44,675 nucleotides of DNA, from NCBI GenBank assembly GCA_032718475.1, contig JAUCBJ010005227.1, positions 1-44,675 on the forward strand, written 5' to 3'. The position numbers were made by a program, and so were the translations under genes. Source of the stretch: Nemertoderma westbladi. Lineage: Eukaryota; Xenacoelomorpha; Nemertodermatida; Nemertodermatidae. Under the pieces are notes generated by a model. It made no database searches. It was not told the DNA's origin and was given only the letters and a program-made list of their open reading frames with translations. Position 1 is the stretch's first letter; each line of letters starts with the position of its first letter. Positions 41,301 through 44,675 of the stretch are shown here, in pieces.

Positions 41301-41317
41301 AAGCATATATCCTTTAA

Positions 41318-43306
41318 TGTTCGCGCTTTCAGACCTTTGGCAGTTTAACCCGCCAAATTAGGATGTCTTCTAGATATTAAATCGCCTTTTAGCCTATGAC
41401 AAGTATTTGATTCACTACACTAGTCGAAACCAATCTGTGCGCGATCATTCACCCGCTGGTTATACCCGGGAGATTGGGTTCGACGGCTTAATCTTATTGC
41501 TATGTAAGCCTAATGTATTATTCGACTGACAGTATTATATAATCTCTGACAATATTATTCACCTTCGGGGAATATTAACAGTTCCTTTAGGACGTGGCGC
41601 TCTATCTATATAAACAGAGTTATGACTTAAACTACTCACAACGATATGGTTTAGTTATAATTCACATATATGGCGCATTCTTTAGGAAATGCTTCTTTAA
41701 CAGACTCACTCATACACAATGCTGCACAATACTGCACACTAATCTGCCGATCTTCACTGATTTTAGTCACATATAAAAGGAACACAGACTGACTCATGTA
41801 GGGTCTATCAAATAACATTCGATTCACTTCAAACCACTTTAACATAAGTCACAATCGTTTATCTGTAACCTTTCTCTCTTACCTTCGGTATATCAAGAAT
41901 ATTGGGTTTCGGGGTTATTTATCGTTATTCCAAATATAATAATTCATCAACCATATTATGAAGAACTGACAGTAAATAGCAGTATAAAACAACAAGTGAC
42001 TACTGATTGTTATGAGTTTGCAATGTTTCAGCAGTGTTTGCAGAGTGATATTCACAGTTAAAGGATATATGTCCTTATAATTAACCCTATTAAACCCGGG
42101 GGGGGGGGTCAATATGACCCCCCCCGTGGTTTTTTTATTATAATTCTGAAACAAAAGCAGTTGGGAATCTGAAATTTTATGACTTTTCCTAAAAATCTAT
42201 TGTCTTCCTAGTAGTGAAAACCGTTTTCAAAAATATTGGGTACTTTTTGAGTTATAGCACCATTTTTTAACCCTACTTTTGGCACTTTTTTTGAGACGTT
42301 TTTTGAAAATTACATTTCATTAAATATGAATTGTAACATCTCTATTTTTGATTTACACCAAAATTTGCCAAATTACGCCGAAAAATACAAGTAGCAATGA
42401 TCTGGCATATTAGAAATGTATTCCATTAGAATCAGCGCCCTCGAAAACCTGAAAATGTGAATTTATAGCATCGTATAAGTGAATTACAAATTTTGTGTTC
42501 TAACTGAAAAGTGCTGGTTACTTGTTTTTTTCATTTTTTTCCTACGCAGAGAGGACTAAACAGCTATTTATAGTAATCATATCATTTTTTAATGTTTTCC
42601 AATGTATTTTGCACCCCAGAAAACCTGTATTGAAAAATAATTAGCCGAAAATGTAACTTTCAAATTTGGTGAAAATTGTGCACTACTTGTAATTTTGGTG
42701 CTGCAATATAACCACCCCAGTACATTTTTTCGAAAAATTTTTTTTTCGGTCGGATCCAGACAAGTGATACAAAAAATCAGACGTTTTCGTAAATATTTGT
42801 ATATTTTAGAGGGGGGGGGGTCAATATGACCCCTCCCCGGTATTTGTACAACATTTTATAGCCCGGTACTAATAGGGTTAAACCTACTAGTGTTGAGCTA
42901 AAAAGCAGAAAAGCACAAAACACTATAAAGCCGTTCTTTCGTGGCTTTGAAAAACTCGTGACTACTACTCTATACGAGGATACCAACTACACTTATTCCA
43001 CGAAGCTCCCGTTCAACACAGAGAAAGAGCAGTGAGATAGGAAAATTTCAGTTCAGTAGCTCTGTGATAGGTCAAAATCAAGGCTAACTCAAATTCTATT
43101 GGGAGATACAAAAACAGGGCTATGACGCAACCTTCCTAGGCTGGTTGGCCGATTAAACAGAGCCCAGATACCTGCGTACAGCAAATCAGCCAATAAGCTG
43201 GTAGCTTGCACTATTTTAACTATAGATCCCTTTTTGAGTATTCTAGCGACCGGGGGGAACTGGCCAGCAAAGCAAACGAACCAGTTATCCCACAAAAGCT
43301 TTTACA
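41318..43306 (-). repeat. 5' LTR of the giant BEL/Pao element, with an insertion
   Basis: 1989 bp. Removing 797 bp (a 793-bp insert plus one TTAA copy) leaves exactly 1192 bp, the length of the 3' LTR, with one visible mismatch. The insert splits the LTR at the equivalent of about 24754-24757, so it landed after the retroelement did and may disturb its promoter. Confidence 0.9.
42081..42881. mobile_element. piggyBac-like non-autonomous element (MITE)
   Basis: TTAA flanks both ends (42081-42084 and 42878-42881), where the 3' LTR has a single TTAA. The termini are CCCTATTA...TAATAGGG, a perfect 8-bp inverted repeat followed by a weaker CCGGG match. TTAA duplication with CCC/GGG ends is the piggyBac signature. 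Just inside each end is a G-run, GTCAATATGAC and a C-run (about 42098-42126 and 42811-42838), forming subterminal hairpins. The inside is AT-rich with no transposase frame, so it would need a helper. Confidence 0.85.
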
Positions 43307-43311
43307 CCCCG
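43307..43311. repeat. target-site duplication of the giant LTR element, right
   Basis: CCCCG, matching 23986-23990. The C-rich minisatellite resumes here. Confidence 0.7.
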
Positions 43312-43481
43312 GACACTTCCCCCGGACACTTCCCCCAGTTAAAGTGTTAAAATTAATTTGGGTGCATCAAAGCAATAAACAAAAGGTAAAGATGGTTACA
43401 GGACAAGTTATATCTAGACAAGTTTTTTAAAATTATAAAAGAAACATTTTTATAGTCAAATTTTATTTGTTTTTCTTTTAT

Positions 43482-43590
43482 TTGGGGGCTGCCGCCCCCA
43501 AACCCCCGCTTCTTTTGTTGGGGGCTACCGCCTCCAAACCCCTGCTTCTTCTCTTGGGGGCTGCCGCCCCCAAACCCCGGCATTTCCCTG
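43482..43590. repeat. 36-bp tandem repeat of GC-rich hairpins, 3 copies
   Basis: Units start at 43482, 43518 and 43554. Each contains TTGGGGGCTGCCGCCCCCAA or a close variant, a self-complementary stem with a 4-base loop. On minus the array would encode GFGGGSPQ.KK repeats because 36 is divisible by three, but the frame around it (43353-43634) shows no other protein features. Confidence 0.85.
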
Positions 43591-44103
43591 TGTTCCTGTG
43601 GTGAAAGATTTTGAGACCGTTTTGAAATAATCAATTCATGTTTGTATCATAAGATAATAAATCGACTAAGCCTAAAGTAGGAGCTGTATTGAATGCTAAC
43701 CAAATTAATATATAAATTACTACACAACATTATATAATTCAACAAAATCCTATTAAAAATATTGCAAGTAACCAGGAAATTTAATATGTAGTGTGTATAA
43801 TATCTATATAGTATGTATAGTAATATGTATATCAATATGTAATGCTGAACACAGAATACAGGTTGACGCATGTCGATTTTACCCTGGAGAGGTATAATTT
43901 TGATTGCAACAATAATATTCATCCCCATCTGCTACAATTTGAAGAAGACTATTACATAATAATACCTATAATTAAAACAATTAATAATTATAATTCTATA
44001 GTTAATAAAAACAGTATATCATTCGGGGGATGGAATTTATAGGTCATCTAATTAATTGTTTAAAAATTAGCAAACAATACGATGTAATTACATTGATAAA
44101 ACT
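43591..44103. other. AT-rich DNA without a recognisable gene
   Basis: Short frames on both strands only, with long A/T runs and TATGTATA repetition near 43795-43840. I looked for the missing second half of the fibrinogen domain and did not find it. Confidence 0.4.
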
Positions 44104-44675
44104 GTGACGGGATCCGGGAATCCCGACCGGTTGGTTGTTTTATTTACGCGTCCCCGCCGTGTGTGAAAAGAGTTTATTGGATTGAGAGTTCTGAAGTTGT
44201 TGATTAATATGTATAAATATAGTGAATGAATAAAGCATAGACACAGTTATTGAATTAATTAAGTGAATGAAACACCGGTAAAATAGTTGATAATGGTGGC
44301 GGCAGTGGACGGTAATAAAAGTTGCCGTTCCGCCCTAACTGAACTGACTAACTAAGTAAATGATATGAGAAACAACAACTGGTAATATACTGCTCTGTTT
44401 TGGCCATATTACATTACTCAGCGGATGCCTGCCCCCCATTGGCTAATAACCTAATTCTCGCCCTCCCATCTCTCTGGGAGTGTTCTCCCCCTCCACTGTC
44501 ACTTTCCCTCTCCCGGAGGTGTAACCTCTGACCCCCGTTGTGTGTGGCCCTTTGGGGTTTGTCGTCCCCGTTTATTGGGGTGATACGAGGTCGATTGGCA
44601 ATCAACCTCGTACTCCCCAATATTGCTTAAAGGCCCTGCTTGTCCAACTTTGTGGGGTGGTTAGCGGAATTGAAT
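44104..44675 (-). repeat. possible LTR or LTR fragment, cut by the window end
   Basis: The minus-strand end GGATCCCGTCACA resembles the end at 18126 (GGATCCTGTCACA). Both segments have a C-run followed by CATTGGCTA (CCAAT box on minus) about 330-390 bases inside. Otherwise they are poorly alignable. No coding sequence is attached. It may be a solo LTR, or may continue beyond the window. Confidence 0.3.
44574..44621. other. long imperfect hairpin
   Basis: Two arms of about 24 bases (ATTGGGGTGATACGAGGT... and ...ACCTCGTACTCCCCAAT) are complementary, with about two mismatches and one bulge and almost no loop. It could extrude as a cruciform or form an RNA hairpin within the LTR-like segment. 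Confidence 0.7.

Larger units (their letters stand above)
39061..41317. other. long repeat-filled 5' leader of the giant element
   Basis: 2.26 kb between the 5' LTR and ORF1, with no long frame. It holds two diverged copies of about 110 bp around AATACCGGTATA and TAATAGGCCTATCG (about 39241-39445), a 2 x 288-bp direct repeat and a 3.5 x 38-bp array (listed separately). It also has several isolated ACCGGTA motifs. The sequence next to the LTR on minus starts TTAAAGGATATATG, so no TGG-type tRNA primer site is visible. Confidence 0.6.
23991..43306 (-). mobile_element. giant BEL/Pao LTR retrotransposon with an extra long 3' coding region
   Basis: The ends are two 1192-bp direct repeats with TG...CA termini, flanked by CCCCG on both sides. 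Minus-strand order is: 5' LTR, 2.26-kb leader, ORF1 (150 codons), gag-pol ORF2 (1896 codons), integrase, 1.6-kb non-coding gap, ORF3 (901 codons), ORF4 (577 codons), polypurine tract, 3' LTR. BEL/Pao elements are usually about 4-10 kb; this one is 18.5 kb without its piggyBac-like insertion. The extra length comes from ORF3/ORF4, the leader and the gap. LTR identity (one mismatch seen) implies a recent insertion. The copy is not intact: there is a TGA before integrase, an 8-bp duplication in the integrase tail, and a frame change between ORF3 and ORF4. Confidence 0.9.

Noticed and set aside
42777-42986. Small protein in the piggyBac-like element
   Set aside because: It crosses the element border into the LTR and has no transposase motif.
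23991-43306. Polinton/Maverick or integrated large virus
   Set aside because: There are RT, RNase H and DDE integrase of BEL/Pao type between direct LTRs. No protein-primed polymerase, packaging ATPase or jelly-roll capsid motif is visible.
43311-44103. Second half of the fibrinogen domain as a downstream exon
   Set aside because: No Cys-rich, Asn-Asn-Cys or GGWW-type sequence was found in any frame.

Overview
The window is animal nuclear DNA, most likely from an aquatic invertebrate, though I cannot name the species. The evidence is eukaryotic coding style, AT-rich intergenic DNA full of minisatellites, several non-LTR and LTR retroelement families, and one host-like fibrinogen-domain gene whose first exon ends in a splice donor. 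There are no bacterial operons and no rRNA or tRNA genes that I can support.

Left part (1-21.2 kb) is a graveyard of broken mobile elements, almost all on the minus strand. It holds a 5'-truncated LINE with an 11-bp target duplication (880-2790), and an internally deleted copia-like LTR element with gag, integrase and downstream pieces (3800-5405). A CR1/L2-like LINE with endonuclease, RT and C-terminal domain follows (8260-12286). Next comes an RT plus restriction-like-nuclease element (12488-15771) with a 30-bp minisatellite inside its N-terminal coding region. A second, partly deleted copy of the LINE 5' half (15821-17122) follows, then a zinc-knuckle fragment (17342-18120), and the 3' end of a second copia-like copy whose stop codon lies in a 34-bp minisatellite (18980-19497).

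Middle part (21.2-23.9 kb) is on the plus strand: a LINE 3' end, a 124-bp direct repeat, then a fibrinogen-related gene. That gene encodes a basic repeat-rich cytoplasmic tail, one membrane span, a coiled coil and the first half of a fibrinogen domain. It carries one frame break at a run of six A and ends at a plausible splice donor (23798).

Right part (23,991-43,306) is a single giant LTR retrotransposon on the minus strand, 19.3 kb long. It has terminal repeats of 1192 bp that differ at one site, TG...CA ends and a perfect 5-bp target duplication (CCCCG). Its pol is BEL/Pao type: DUF1759-like gag, CCHC knuckles, aspartic protease, RT with YMDD, RNase H, and integrase with an HHCC finger, DDE core and DUF5641-like tail. 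The unusual part lies downstream of pol, where other retroelements carry env. After 1.6 kb without coding sequence come two overlapping frames of 901 and 577 codons. Together they encode about 1450 residues with no signal peptide, no membrane span, a Cys/His cluster and a triple zinc-knuckle-like cluster; I recognise no known family. There is also a 2.3-kb repeat-filled leader and a small ORF upstream of gag. A 793-bp piggyBac-like non-autonomous element (TTAA duplication) sits in the 5' LTR. The near-identical LTRs imply a recent insertion, yet pol has an in-frame TGA and an 8-bp duplication frameshift, so this copy was probably moved by helper proteins or was damaged just after landing.

The last 1.4 kb holds GC-rich hairpin repeats, an LTR-like terminus (44104 onward) and a long imperfect hairpin (44574-44621).
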